DNA of 64,000 nucleotides from Casuarina equisetifolia (lineage: Eukaryota; Streptophyta; Magnoliopsida; Fagales; Casuarinaceae): NCBI GenBank assembly GCA_028551475.1, contig CM052362.1, positions 1,930,166 to 1,994,165 of the forward strand, written 5' to 3'. The notes under the pieces were generated by a model. It saw nothing but the letters and a program-made list of their open reading frames with translations, had not been told where the DNA came from and made no database searches. Shown in pieces: positions 34,925 to 45,239 of this stretch. Both the position numbers and the translations under genes were made by a program. Position 1 is the first letter of the stretch; the number at the start of each line of letters is the position of its first letter.

Positions 34925-35790
34925 TCTAATAATATAGTTTGATATAAAAGGTTCCATAATATGAAATTAATGAGCTATCCTCAAACTAAGGCTCATTCTT
35001 ATTTATAAGTCTATTGTTGTAAAGAAATTTATAAGGAACTTCAAATAGTTAATGAAGAAGTAAATTAGTATGGTCTAATTTGAATTGATGACTTTAACAA
35101 ACATAATTTTATTAAATAACTTGTTTGTCAAGATTGACTTTCTATAGCATAAGTAATTATACAATAACTCCTCTAAGTTAACTTATATTGTGGTTTTTGT
35201 TAGTCTCATAATGAAAATAGGAGTCATCCTTGTTTTAAAAAAAAATGTACATGGACAACAGTAGTTGGAAGACTATTTTTACTTAAAATGGAATTCAATA
35301 TTATATTGGAGGATAAAATGAAGAACTACATTGGATAATTAGAGCAACTAAAAGAAAAGATTTGATTTCAAAACTTTTTAAGTTATCTTTTTTAGCTTGC
35401 ATTTATTGTATATAGGTTGAATACAATATAATACAATTTCAGAGGAAAATAACTGACATCTTAATCCTATTGGCTAAAGTAAGGAAAATTGTATTATAAT
35501 GTATTCAACCTATATACAATAAATGCAAGCTAAATAAGATAACTTAAAAAGTTTTGAAATCAAATCTTTTCTTTTAGTTACTCTAATTGACATCTTAATC
35601 TTATTGGCTAAAGTAAGGAAAATTATATGAGGAAGAGCTTTTTTGTTTTGAAATATAATCTCCTTATTGGAAAATGTCATTTTGGATGAGATTAGGAAGC
35701 TTTCAATTTCTATCTTTTTGTAATTTTCATAATTTTTGTAATATTAGGGTATGACCTTATGGTTTCATATAATAATTTTATGAAGCCAAA
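34925..35790 (+). mobile_element. LINE 3' end with internal inverted duplication
   Basis: Collinear with 43370-44090 of the best LINE. It covers the post-RT segment ('YCCKEIYKELQIVNEEVN', 'KHNFI'), the zf-RVT text ('NLYCGFC', then 'ENRSHPCFKKKCTW') and the 3' UTR (GGATGAGATTAGGAAGCTTTC, TATCTTTTTGTAATTTTC). It is interrupted by a large inverted repeat at 35346-35579. It is 5'-truncated and non-coding. Confidence 0.85.
35346..35579. repeat. 94-bp near-perfect inverted repeat (hairpin)
   Basis: The left arm 35346-35439 and right arm 35486-35579 are reverse complements over 94 bp with two mismatches, around a 46-bp spacer. The spacer text (ACATCTTAATCCTATTGG) recurs in direct orientation just after the right arm (35589 onward, ACATCTTAATCTTATTGG). 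The arms correspond to the zf-RVT end/3' UTR of the LINE, so the palindrome was created inside the inserted element, most simply by template switching. Confidence 0.93.
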
Positions 35791-37131
35791 CTTACTTTTC
35801 TATCAAAAAATATATAACCACCTTATTATTCTTTGACAATATTAATGAACAATTAATTATTTTAAACATTATCTTAAAATTCAATAATTGAATTTGAACT
35901 GTTAAATATAATATACTAAGAAATCAAAGGTTATAAAACTTGTTATTACTATAAAATTATGTCATTTCTAAATGTTGTCTAATTTCTCAACAAGCAAATA
36001 TTATGCATATGCATGCATTCCCCTTGCCATTGTTTGGGCTACAGATCATTTTCGACTAACTAGAGTGTTTTTCTTGTTTGACCTATTATGAAAAATATAG
36101 ATAAGGAAAGATAAAAGGAAGCCAAGCTTAAAAAGAAGAAAACTTAAACCTCATATATTAGTGTTTGTAGATATCTATCTAGCTTCCCTTTGATTACAAT
36201 TATTCTTATATTTCAAAGTACAATCAAAATAATAATGAATACGAAAGTTAAGGCCAATAGGCATGTAACAGAAGAAAATATTTCATTTAATTAAATTGCT
36301 TTTCTATGGATGTTCCAATAATCGAGTAATCAAAGATGAATTAAGTCTCATTACTTGTACAATGATTAAGATAATAACTAAGGAAGTAACATCAGTCGAA
36401 CTGGCAGTCCTAGTTAAACTAACTATCTAAGTAAACTTTTCTCATTTATCAATAAGTAAACTTTTCTAATTTATTAACCATGGGTCTATCTAGCTTCCCC
36501 TTAATAAACATTATATCTCCAAGTGTTTGTATCATAAATAGGTTGCTAACCATCATCTTAATAATCTATCATTAGAGTGCAACTTACGCAAACACTTTTT
36601 TTTCCTTATAGGCATATGTCTCACACTTATCCATCTTAAAGTAAGAGAAATCAATAGGAAAGTTGTCACCGCATTGTCTTCTCTTCAAGAATTATTTGTA
36701 AAAATTCTACAAATCAAACTAAAATTAGGAATTGCAGAAACCAAAGGTAAGCTGTCACACCTTCCTTTCTCCTTTTTATTTTTCTTTTGTTTTTTTTTTA
36801 TTTTTCTCTCCTCCTTGGTCTTGGTTATGTTGACACACTTTTCTCTCTCTCTTCTCCTTCTATTTCCTTTCTTGTGCATTGTCAACCTTTTTTTCTTAAT
36901 TCATGTTACTTTTATGTTGTCTTAGGAGGTGTACCCTAAATTCCCTCTTCACAATTCATGCCTTTTTCCTTTTTATTTCAACTTTTTTGTCCTTTTAACT
37001 TTTTCCTTCTTACTTTACACATTGCCTTTCTCTTTTTCTTTTTTTTTTTCTTTTTTTTCTTTTATTCCTTACATGCCTTGCTTGTACCCTTCTTTTCCTT
37101 CTATCTCTTTTGTCTATCCTATTCTTTTGGA
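35791..37131. other. AT-rich sequence with a pyrimidine-rich tract
   Basis: No coding motif. From about 36760 to 37110 the plus strand is dominated by T and C (runs of TTTCTTTTTC type), which opens spurious frames on both strands. The tract abuts the first copia LTR at 37132. Confidence 0.5.
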
Positions 37132-37684
37132 TGTCAAAATGTCTTGCCACAATTAAAGTGGAAAAACACAAAAACAACATCCAAAAGGAAGGAGAATTGG
37201 GAAAAAAGGTGGGTGCGTGTAACACACACGCCACACCACCAAAGCAAGAAAAGAGCATTTTAAAGCCATATGCATGTATCTCATGCACATTGTCTTCTAC
37301 CTCACATCCACACATCAGGCTAACTTTTCAAATTTTTAGGAGTTTTAGGAAATGTCCAAGGATGAAAAAAAGGCATTTAAGTTAGAAAAGAATAGTCATT
37401 TTGTTACTATGGAAGAAGAAAAGAATCATTAATCCTAATGATGATTCTTTCACTCAAAATACAAAAGGTTTTAGGTTTTTTCATGGTAACAACTTTTGGA
37501 ATCAATTTGGCATTGATTTATCATCAATATGAGATGTTTTACATTTAATTTCCAACTACGATAATAAGGTAGTCAAATTGTATACAAAGATTATCTAGAA
37601 ATACATATTTCTTCTCTCTTTGTTCTTTTTATTGTTTTTGGTATTTGCTTTAGTTTTATTGTTATTTTTATAAAAATTTCTACA
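37132..37684 (+). repeat. Copia LTR, copy 1
   Basis: Starts TGTCAAAATGTC and ends near TTTCTACA. It is followed by a PBS-like sequence at 37699-37708. It is collinear with copies 2 and 3 over its whole length, including AATACAAAAGGTTTTAGG. Confidence 0.85.
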
Positions 37685-37698
37685 AATTTGGTTCTAAC

Positions 37699-37708
37699 TT
37701 GGTATTAG
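37699..37708 (+). promoter_or_regulatory. Decayed primer-binding site
   Basis: TTGGTATTAG lies 14 bp after the LTR end, close to the canonical TTGGTATCAGAGC for initiator Met-tRNA. It shows that copy 1 acts as a 5' LTR. Confidence 0.6.
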
Positions 37709-37724
37709 TTTAGAGTTTTCACTT

Positions 37725-37885
37725 TTTTTTTCCTTTTTTGATCCATTTTTATTTTGTTTAAGGGTTCCTTTAGATTTTTGCTTAAGTTTGTATACCCATT
37801 TACAACTAATAGGAATAGTATGCTGAGGTGGAGGAACAAGATCCCATATCTTGTTTTTTAACAATGCATTATGTTCTTCGAACAT
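37725..37885 (-). pseudogene. Inverted copia RT N-terminal fragment
   Basis: The minus strand reads 'EEHNALLKNKIWDLVPPPQH', then 'ISCKWVYKLKQKSKGTLK', the start of copia RT. It lies inside a plus-strand element: the flanking LTRs and the RNase H at 37960-38290 are on plus. It is therefore an internal inversion or a fragment of an opposite-strand copy. Confidence 0.85.
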
Positions 37886-37959
37886 AGCAGTACGTCAATT
37901 AGGATTTTTTTATGCTTCTATGTAGTTTTTGGGTTCATGATAACATTGTACAAAAGTTG

Positions 37960-38290
37960 AGCTAAAATATCTTGTTGATACTACTACAGAAGTTATTTGG
38001 ATAGAAGCTCTATTACAAGATCTCCGTGTACAACAATCTAATCCCCCAATGCTTTGGTGTGATAATTTATCAACACTATATCTCACAACTAATCCTATTT
38101 TCCATACAAGAACAAAACATGTTGAAGTTGACTTTCACTTTATTCGTGAAATAATCAAAACACTAAAACTTTCTTTACATTTCATTTCTTATGGTGATCA
38201 AATAGCTAATATATTTACAAAAGATCTCTCCTTCACTCAATTCCAACTGCTTCAAAACAAGCTCACGGTATAGAACAATGTGTTAGTTTA
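37960..38290 (+). pseudogene. Copia RNase H C-terminal fragment
   Basis: Reads 'VIWIEALLQDLRVQQSNPPM', 'LWCDNLSTLYLTTNPIFHTR', 'TKHVEVDFHFIREIIKTLKL' and 'IANIFTKDLSFTQFQLLQNK'. This is the complete final block of copia RNase H, including the CDN and HIE-x-DFHF-type motifs. It is open over most of its length and directly followed by the polypurine tract and LTR 2. Confidence 0.9.
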
Positions 38291-38298
38291 TGGAGGGA

Positions 38299-38855
38299 TG
38301 TTAGAATGTTGCATCACCATACAAAAAGTAGAAATGGAAAAGCACAACAACATCCAAAAGGAAAGAGAATTAGTAAAAAGGCGGGCGTGTGTTCCACACG
38401 TGCCACACCACTAAAGCAAGAAAATAGCATGTTAAAGCCATGTGCATGTTTCTCACTTGCATCATCTTTTACCTCACTTGACACAGTAGCTTGACTTCTC
38501 AGATCTTTAGGAGTTTTACAAAACATCCAAGGATGAAATAAGAGGCATTTAACTTATAAAAGAACAATCATTTGGTTAATATGGAAGATGAAAAGAATCA
38601 TCAATCCTAATGATGAAATTTTCCACTCAAAATACAAAAGGTTTTAAGGTTTTTCATGGCAATATTTTTGGAATCAATTTAGTATTGATTCTTAATCAAT
38701 ATGAGATGTTTTACATTTAATTTTCAACCACTATAAAAAGGTAATCGTATTATATATAAATATCATCAAGAAATACAAATTACTTCACTCTTTATTGTTC
38801 TTCTTCTTCTTGGTATTTACTTTATTTTTATTTTTATTTTTATATGAATTTCTAC
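38299..38855 (+). repeat. Copia LTR, copy 2 (shared middle LTR)
   Basis: Starts TGTTAGAATGTTGC after TATGGAGGGA (polypurine tract) and ends near TTTCTACA. A TATA box, CTATAAAAAGG, is at about 38733. The sequence after it jumps directly into the integrase core without PBS, gag or protease. Confidence 0.87.
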
Positions 38856-39740
38856 AATTAAAACCATTCTATGTGATGGAGCATCAAGATTCACTTCTAA
38901 AGATTTTAAAACCCTTTTGTCTAATAAGGGTATTTCTCAATACATATCAAGTCCCTATGATCCATATCAAAATGAGACTACTGAAAGAAAACATAGGCAT
39001 ATCATTGAATCAAGATTATCAATGATAAATCATGCCAATATGCCACTTCAATATTTGGATTTTGTTTTTGGAAAGGTAACACATATTATTGATTGCCTAC
39101 CAAGCTTAGTGATAAACAAGAAAATCCCATAGGAAAAACTATTTAATCAAAAACCTAGTATCTCTTCTCTTATTTAAGAATTCTAGGGTGCTTGGTATTT
39201 CCTTATTTAAGGCCTTATGCTCAACGTAAACTTCATCTTGAATTAAAACCTTGTGTTTTTCTAGGCTATCCTATAGAATACAAAGGCTATCGTTGTTTTT
39301 GCTTAGAAACAAAAACAATTTATATTCTTTCTGATGCTATATTTGATGATAATGTGTTTCGCTTTCAAAAAAATACCTAAAATATCAATACCAATTCCCT
39401 AATGCCACATTTCTCTACTGGCATTACTTTAGCTACTTCAACACAAGATAAAAAAACAAATGAGGATCATGGCATGATGCAACAATCCTCCATAAAGAAC
39501 CATTCAATGATTACGAGACTTAAAGGAGGCAAAATTTCCACACATACTTTATTACATGACCATACCTATGATCTCACAACTTTTATACATTGTTATCTTG
39601 AACCTAAAAGCTATACAGAAGCGTTAAAAAATCCTAATTGGCATGTTGCCATGGTAGAAAAGTATAATGCATTATTAAAAAAACAAGACATGGGATCTTG
39701 TTCTTCCACCTTAACATATTATTCCTATTGGTTGTAAATG
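38856..39740 (+). pseudogene. Copia integrase, 5'-deleted
   Basis: Begins 'TILCDGASRFTSKDFKTLLS' (second catalytic Asp block). It continues 'PYDPYQNETTERKHRHIIES', where the QNG motif has become QNE but the catalytic Glu is kept, then 'LRPYAQRKLHLELKPCVFLG' and 'YKGYRCFCLETKTIYILSDA'. The Ser/Thr-rich linker to RT follows ('NHSMITRLKGG'). The first catalytic Asp region, protease and gag are deleted between LTR 2 and this point. Confidence 0.9.
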
Positions 39741-41035
39741 GGTTTATAAAGCATGAATTGTTACTAAAAGATTTCATCAACAACCAAACATTGATTATCA
39801 TATCACATTCAATCTTGTTGCTAAGTCAATTATGGTACGAATTATAATCGCTTTGGCATATACTAGAGGGTGGAACATTAAACAACTAGATGTCAAAAAT
39901 GAATTTCTCCATGAAATCTTGGATGAAGAAGTATATATGATTCAACCATAAGGATTTGTTAACTTAACTAAACCAAACTTTTTTTATTGATTAAAGCGAT
40001 CCTTATATGGGTTAAAACAAGCTCCACAAGCATAAAATTATAGACTTAGTCAATTTCTTCAACATATTAGGTTCAAAATTTCTCAAGTAGATTATTCATT
40101 ATTTATATTACATACAACAACATACAATATTTTTCTTCTTGTATATGTTGATGACATTACTTTTATAGGAAGTTCTATAGCTCCAATGTCAAAAATCCTT
40201 AAACCATTTAAAATTGAATTTGATATCAAGGATTTAGGTAACTTACATTACTTTTTGGGAATTAAAGCCAACTATTTTAATAATGGTCTTTTACTTCATC
40301 AAGCTAAATTTGCTTATGAAATACTTTTTTGTGCCAAAATGAATGAAGCTCGAGGAGTGTCTACACCATGCACCACAAATCATCCACCATCCATAAATGA
40401 TGGTGAACCATACTCATATCCAACACATTATTGTAACATTGTTGGATCTCTTTAGTATTTGATACTTAGTGTCATATGCTGTTAACATTATGTGTCAATA
40501 CATGCATGCTCCCACTTTTACTCATTGGGTATTTGTAAAATGTATTTTATGTTTTTTGGTTAACACTCCTAGATATGATATTCATATAACAAAAACATCA
40601 ACTAATAATCTCCATGCATATTTTAATGCTAGATGGGCTGGTGATTGTGATGATTACAAATCAACAGGAGGATTTTTTATTTTTCTTGGAACAAATATAA
40701 TTTCTTGGAGTTCCAGAAAACAAAACACTATTGCTCACTCTAGTATAGAAGTTGAACTAAAATGTCTTGCTTATATTGTTGCAAAACTTATTTGGATAGA
40801 AGTTTTGTTACAAGATCTCCATGTACAACTAATCCCCCAACACTTTGGTATGATAATTTATTAGCACTTTATCTCACAACTAATCTTGTTTTCTATGTAA
40901 AAACAAAACACATTGAAATTGACTTTCACTTTATTTATGAGAGAATGAAAACAAATGAACTTTCTTTATATTTCATTTCTTTTGTTGATTAAACAACTGA
41001 TATATTTTTACAAAAGGTCTCTCCCTCACTCAATT
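39600..41035 (+). pseudogene. Copia RT and RNase H
   Basis: RT starts at 'EPKSYTEALKNPNWHVAMVE' and continues in shifted frames through a decayed 'GLKQAP' near 40010, 'YVDDITFIGSS' at 40146 (catalytic YVDD intact), and 'FDIKDLGNLHYFLGIKANYF'. RNase H is open for 131 codons (40469-40864), with 'STGGFFIFLGTNIISWSSRK' and 'IEVELKCLAYIVAKLIWIEV', then the final block to about 41030. Scattered stops (for example at 39948 and 40033) mark it as dead. Confidence 0.9.
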
Positions 41036-41090
41036 CCAACTACTTCAAAACAAGCTCACAGATGGAATGACACGTTTGCTTGCAATGGGA

Positions 41091-41690
41091 TGTCAGAATG
41101 TCATGTGACCATACAAAAAGTAGAAGTGGAAAAGCACAACAACATCCAAAAGGAAGGAGAATTGGGAAAAAAGGCGGGCATGTGTACCACACGTGCCACA
41201 CCATTGAAGCAAGAAATAAGCATTTTAAGGCTACATGTGTGTATCTCATGCAGGTCATCTTCTACCTCACATCCACACATCAGCCCAACTTTTTAGATTT
41301 CTAGGAGTTTTACAAAACGTCCAAGGATGAAATAAGAGGCATTTAACCTAGAAAAGAATGGTCATTTTGTTACTATGAAAGAAGAAAATAATCATCAATC
41401 CTAATAATGATTATTTTTGCTCAAAATACAAAAGGTTTTAGGGTTTTTCATGGTAACGGTGTTTGGAATCAATTTGGCATTGATCCATCATCAATACGAG
41501 ATGTTTTATATTTAATTTCCAACAACTATAATAGGGCAGTCAGATTGTATACAAAGATTACATAGAAATACATATTTCTTCTCTCTTTGTTCTTCTTATT
41601 GTTTTTTATATTTGCTTTAGTTTTATTATTATTTTTATATGAATTTCTACAGTATTTTGTAGAAATTTTGGTTCTAACTTTGGGATTTGC
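41091..41690 (+). repeat. Copia LTR, copy 3 (3' LTR)
   Basis: Starts TGTCAGAATGTCATG after GCAATGGGA and matches copies 1 and 2 to the end (GAATTTCTACAGTATTTTG). The flanking sequence to the right leads into the LINE at 41790. Confidence 0.87.
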
Positions 41691-41813
41691 TGCATAAAAA
41701 TTAAAGATTTGTATAAATATATGAAAAGTAAAATGTTGTCTCACAAAAATACATTATTTGTTCCTTACAATAATCTAAATAAGTTTATAAAAATAGCTAA
41801 TTAACAAATAGTA

Positions 41814-43457
41814 TTGGAAGATGGCTCAGTAATCACAGAAGAAGACGGCTTGAGAACTGCTATTATTTCATATTATCATTCTATTCTTGGTCAATCTAGA
41901 AATATCTTCACCAACTTTGAGAGGTACGCTTCTCTATTTCATGATGATGTAAGTGCACTTCTTAATCCCATAAGGTTTGAGTGTTCAGATGTTATTAAAG
42001 CTCTTTGGGGAATTCATGATTTTAAAGCCCCTGGTCTAGATGGATATAATAGCTTATTTTATAAAAGAGCTTGGCCTATCATTGGAAGAGATATAGAGGA
42101 TGCTGTACTAGAATTTTTCTCCTCTAGAAAGCTACTAAAGACTATAAACTCTACACTGTTATCATTAGTTCCTAAGGTTCCCAATCCTTGTTGCAATAAA
42201 GACTACAGACCAATAGCATGTTGCAATGTTCTCTATAAAATTATTTCCAAGATGTTGGTTGAAAAACTGAGTGTTATTCACCCTGTAGTGGTAAGCCACA
42301 ACCAAACTACTTTCATCAAGGGACGTCAAATTTCTAAGAATATTCTACTTTGCCAAGAACTACTTCACAATTATCACAAAGGTGATAAAGGTAAACGGGT
42401 GGCTATAAAAATTGATCTCATGAAAGCATATGATATGGTCAAATGGGAAGCAATATTAGGAGTCTTGAAAGCTATTAATACTCCTCAGAATCTAATTGAT
42501 CTTGTTGGTGAGTGTATTACCACACCAAGATTTTCAATAAATTTCAATGGAGAGCATGCAGGTTATTTTGAAGGTACCAATGGACTGAGACAAGGGGATC
42601 CATTATCCCCATATTTATTTATATTGGTTATGGAGATACTGAATAGAATTATTATTGCAAAGACCTCCACACAAGCTTTTAAGTTCCATTGGCGATGCAA
42701 GCCTGGGAAAATCACTCATTTGTGTTTTGCTGATGATTTGTTCCTTTTCTCTCATGGTGATATAGCTTCAGTGCTTTGTCTTATAGAAGCTCTGGAGGAA
42801 TTTGCTGAACTCACAAGTTTACATTACAACCCTAGTAAATGCCAAATATTTTTCTCAGGGTTATCAGAGCAAGAGCAACTTCTTATTCTAGATCATTCAC
42901 CTTTCCCGATGGGTATACTCCCTATTCGATATTTTGGAGTTCTTTTGATTACAAAAAGACTTACTCATGCTGATTGCAAGGGTTTGAAAAATAAGATATT
43001 TGGTAGAATAAATGGTTGGGGAATGAAACATATTAGCTATGCAGGAAGGTTACAGTTGGCAAAATCAGTCCTGATTTCCACATGTACATTTTGGATGCAA
43101 GTTTTCTTATTGCCAAAACAAACAATTTATGAGATTGAGAAAAAGATCAGGAACTTTCTTTGGGCAGGTAATGTAGATATACGACGCTCTCATAAAGTAG
43201 TGTGGCAAATAGTTTGTTCACCTAAGAAGGAAGGAGGATTGGGATTACCAAATCTTAAACTTTGGAATAAAGTCCTTTTGGGATGTATGCTTTGGAACCT
43301 TATAAATCTTCCAGATGCTTCTCTATGGAGTAAATGGATCCACAGTACCAAATGTAAACGAACTTCAGTAATGCAGCTTGATATCAAAGGTTCCATGGCA
43401 TGGAGTTGGAGAGGTCTTCTCAAATTAAGGCCTGCACTTACCTCGATTCTTACTTGA
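41814..43457 (+). pseudogene. LINE reverse transcriptase, long open frame (547 codons), 5'-truncated
   Basis: The frame carries every usual RT block in order: 'LVPKVPNPCCNKDYRPIACC' (about residue 119), 'NQTTFIKGRQISKNILLCQE' (165), 'VAIKIDLMKAYDMVKWEAIL' (195), 'NGLRQGDPLSPYLFILVMEI' (255), the catalytic 'THLCFADDLFLFSHGD' (297) and the downstream 'YAGRLQLAKSVLISTCTFWM' (400). It lacks the upstream endonuclease, so I class it as a partial copy although RT itself looks intact. It ends at TGA 43455; zf-RVT follows in another frame from 43512, so only one or two mutations separate them. The long open frame suggests this is the youngest LINE insertion here. Confidence 0.92.
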
Positions 43458-43511
43458 TCTTCCTATTGTTGCAAAGAAATTTATGAGCACCTTCGACCAG
43501 TAAATGAAAAA

Positions 43512-43862
43512 GTGAATTGGTATAATCTCATTTGGACTGGTGGCATCAGCAAACATAATTTCATTGGATGGCTAGTGTGTCAAGATCGACTTTCTACAGC
43601 AGAAGGCATGGTACGATGGCTCCCTTCAATTAACTTATATTGTGATTTTTGTCAGTCCCATGTTGAAAACAGGAATCATCTTTTTTTTAAATGTCCATGG
43701 ACAATGAGGGTTTGGAAAACTATCCTTGCTCAAAATGGAATTAGACGTGATATTGGAGGATGGAATGAAGAATTGCAATGGATGATCAGAGCAACTAAAG
43801 GAAAGGATTTGGCTGCCAAACTTCTTAAGCTATCTTTTTTAGCTTGCATTTATTGTATATAG
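43512..43862 (+). pseudogene. LINE zf-RVT C-terminal domain
   Basis: Open for 116 codons: 'GGISKHNFIGWLVCQDRLST', then the zinc-binding 'YCDFCQSHVENRNHLFFKCP' (CxxC...HxxxxC) and 'WTMRVWKTILAQNGI'. Frames on either side show the ORF2 C-terminus was continuous with RT before a frameshift or stop near 43457. Confidence 0.9.
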
Positions 43863-44131
43863 GCAGAATGTAATAAAAGACGATTTCAAAGTAAACTGGT
43901 AGACATTCCAATCATGCTAGCTAAAGTTAGGAAAATTGTACGAGGGAGAGCTTCTTTGTTTAAAAATATTAAATCCTCACAGGGAAATGTCATTTTAAGT
44001 GAGATTTGGAGGCTTCCAACCTCTATATTTTTGTAATTCTTGTAATTCTTGTAATTCTGGGGTATGCCCCTATGCTTTTGTACACTACTTCTTATCAATG
44101 CACACTTACATTTCTACCAAAAAAAAAAAGA

Positions 44132-45239
44132 CCCTTAATGCTTAGTTAAACATCAACATCGACCGATCACATGTGTGACAAACTTGCTTTCTAAAGCAAA
44201 TATCTAGCTTTGAGCCCTTATAGCTTCTAGCCAATCTAATTCAACAATTGCCATCTATTTGAGCCTTGACCATGTTATCCTTTTAGTTAAGCAATTTATG
44301 CTAGACTCCATAAATCTAAATTAACTAAAACCAACCTATATTTATACCTCAAGCTCCTCATGAAGACATTAGATCTCTTTCCGTTTTTTTATTGTACAAC
44401 CTCACAAGACTCTAGATATGTGTCTTTGAGGCTAGTAAACCTTTAGAGTAGACCAATACTATCAATTTTATTATCACTTATTCACTACTAGCTACCATGT
44501 ATAATCCTCGGACCATTGTCCACATTGTACATGTAAAGTTAACTAACTATTGTTCATGGTCCAACACAATGATGGGAACCAAATTTTGCTTGAATTTCTA
44601 ACATATGCTTAAGGGAGAAGCAAGAAGAAAGGTCACAATGAAAGATTGGAAGTGATACCATGTAAGAAAATATAAAGAAGCCTCATGTGAGCAATCTGTA
44701 ACTCTCTATTGTTGTGTGTTGCTATACAATACAAAGCGTACATTTATAGGCAAGCTAACCTATGCTATGTTAGGATTGAGAATATTTACAATATTTACAA
44801 TAATTACAAAAAACGAGAACCTAATCACAAGACCCAATATGACAATATGTTGCTTACACGTTAACATGAATGCGCGATTCAAATAAAAGCACCATTACAT
44901 CTTGGCCATCGTTTGGCTTTCAATCATATGAAGAACACCGTTTCTTGTTAGCATGGGCAAGAAGAAGGGACTACTCAAGTGGGATGGTTGAGCTTCTTCA
45001 CCTACTTCTCCATGGCTTAGTGTCCTAGCCAACCGCGGTGAGTAACAAGAAAATTCTGGAAAAGCCATTGGTTTAGTAATATTCACAATTTATGCGGAAT
45101 CTAATTACAAAACTGTCTCGTCTTAATTTACGTACGGACCAATAAAAGAATGTAAACCAAGTAAAATATAATAAATACAATAATGGGCCTATGGGCCTAC
45201 AAACTCCAATTGGCGTTAATACTATACCTTAAGTTGGAG
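44132..45239 (-). repeat. Probable solo or partial LTR with decayed PBS, minus strand
   Basis: At 44650-44666 the plus strand reads GAAGTGATACCATGT, the complement of a copia-type PBS (TGGTATCA) next to an LTR end. The LTR would extend right from about 44664 towards 45100; the internal side to the left has no readable coding remnant. LTR limits are not determined. Confidence 0.4.

Larger units (their letters stand above)
37132..41690 (+). mobile_element. Copia tandem: three LTRs around two deleted internal regions
   Basis: LTRs of about 550-600 bp occur at 37132-37684, 38299-38855 and 41091-41690, all starting TGT(C/T)A(A/G)AATG and sharing GTGGAAAAGCACAA-type text, CATCCAAAAGGAA and CACCAAAGCAAG-type blocks. 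The first internal region (37700-38298) has a PBS, an inverted RT piece and the last part of RNase H. The second (38856-41090) begins abruptly inside integrase and runs through RT and RNase H. The middle LTR is shared by both. This is the pattern left by unequal recombination or by tandem insertion plus deletion. Confidence 0.87.
41790..44121 (+). mobile_element. L1-like LINE, 5'-truncated, best preserved copy
   Basis: It starts just before RT and includes an open 547-codon RT frame, the zf-RVT region and a 3' UTR, then ends in an A-run (CCAAAAAAAAAAAG, about 44120-44131). A 9-bp simple repeat (TTGTAATTC, three copies, about 44031-44057) sits near the 3' end. ORF1 and the endonuclease are absent. 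The other LINE remnants in the window (1050, 22375, 34925, 58635, 61480) belong to the same or related families. Confidence 0.92.

Noticed and set aside
36674..37315. Several overlapping frames on both strands
   Set aside because: They arise from a T/C-rich low-complexity tract and encode only Phe/Leu/Ser or Lys/Arg runs.
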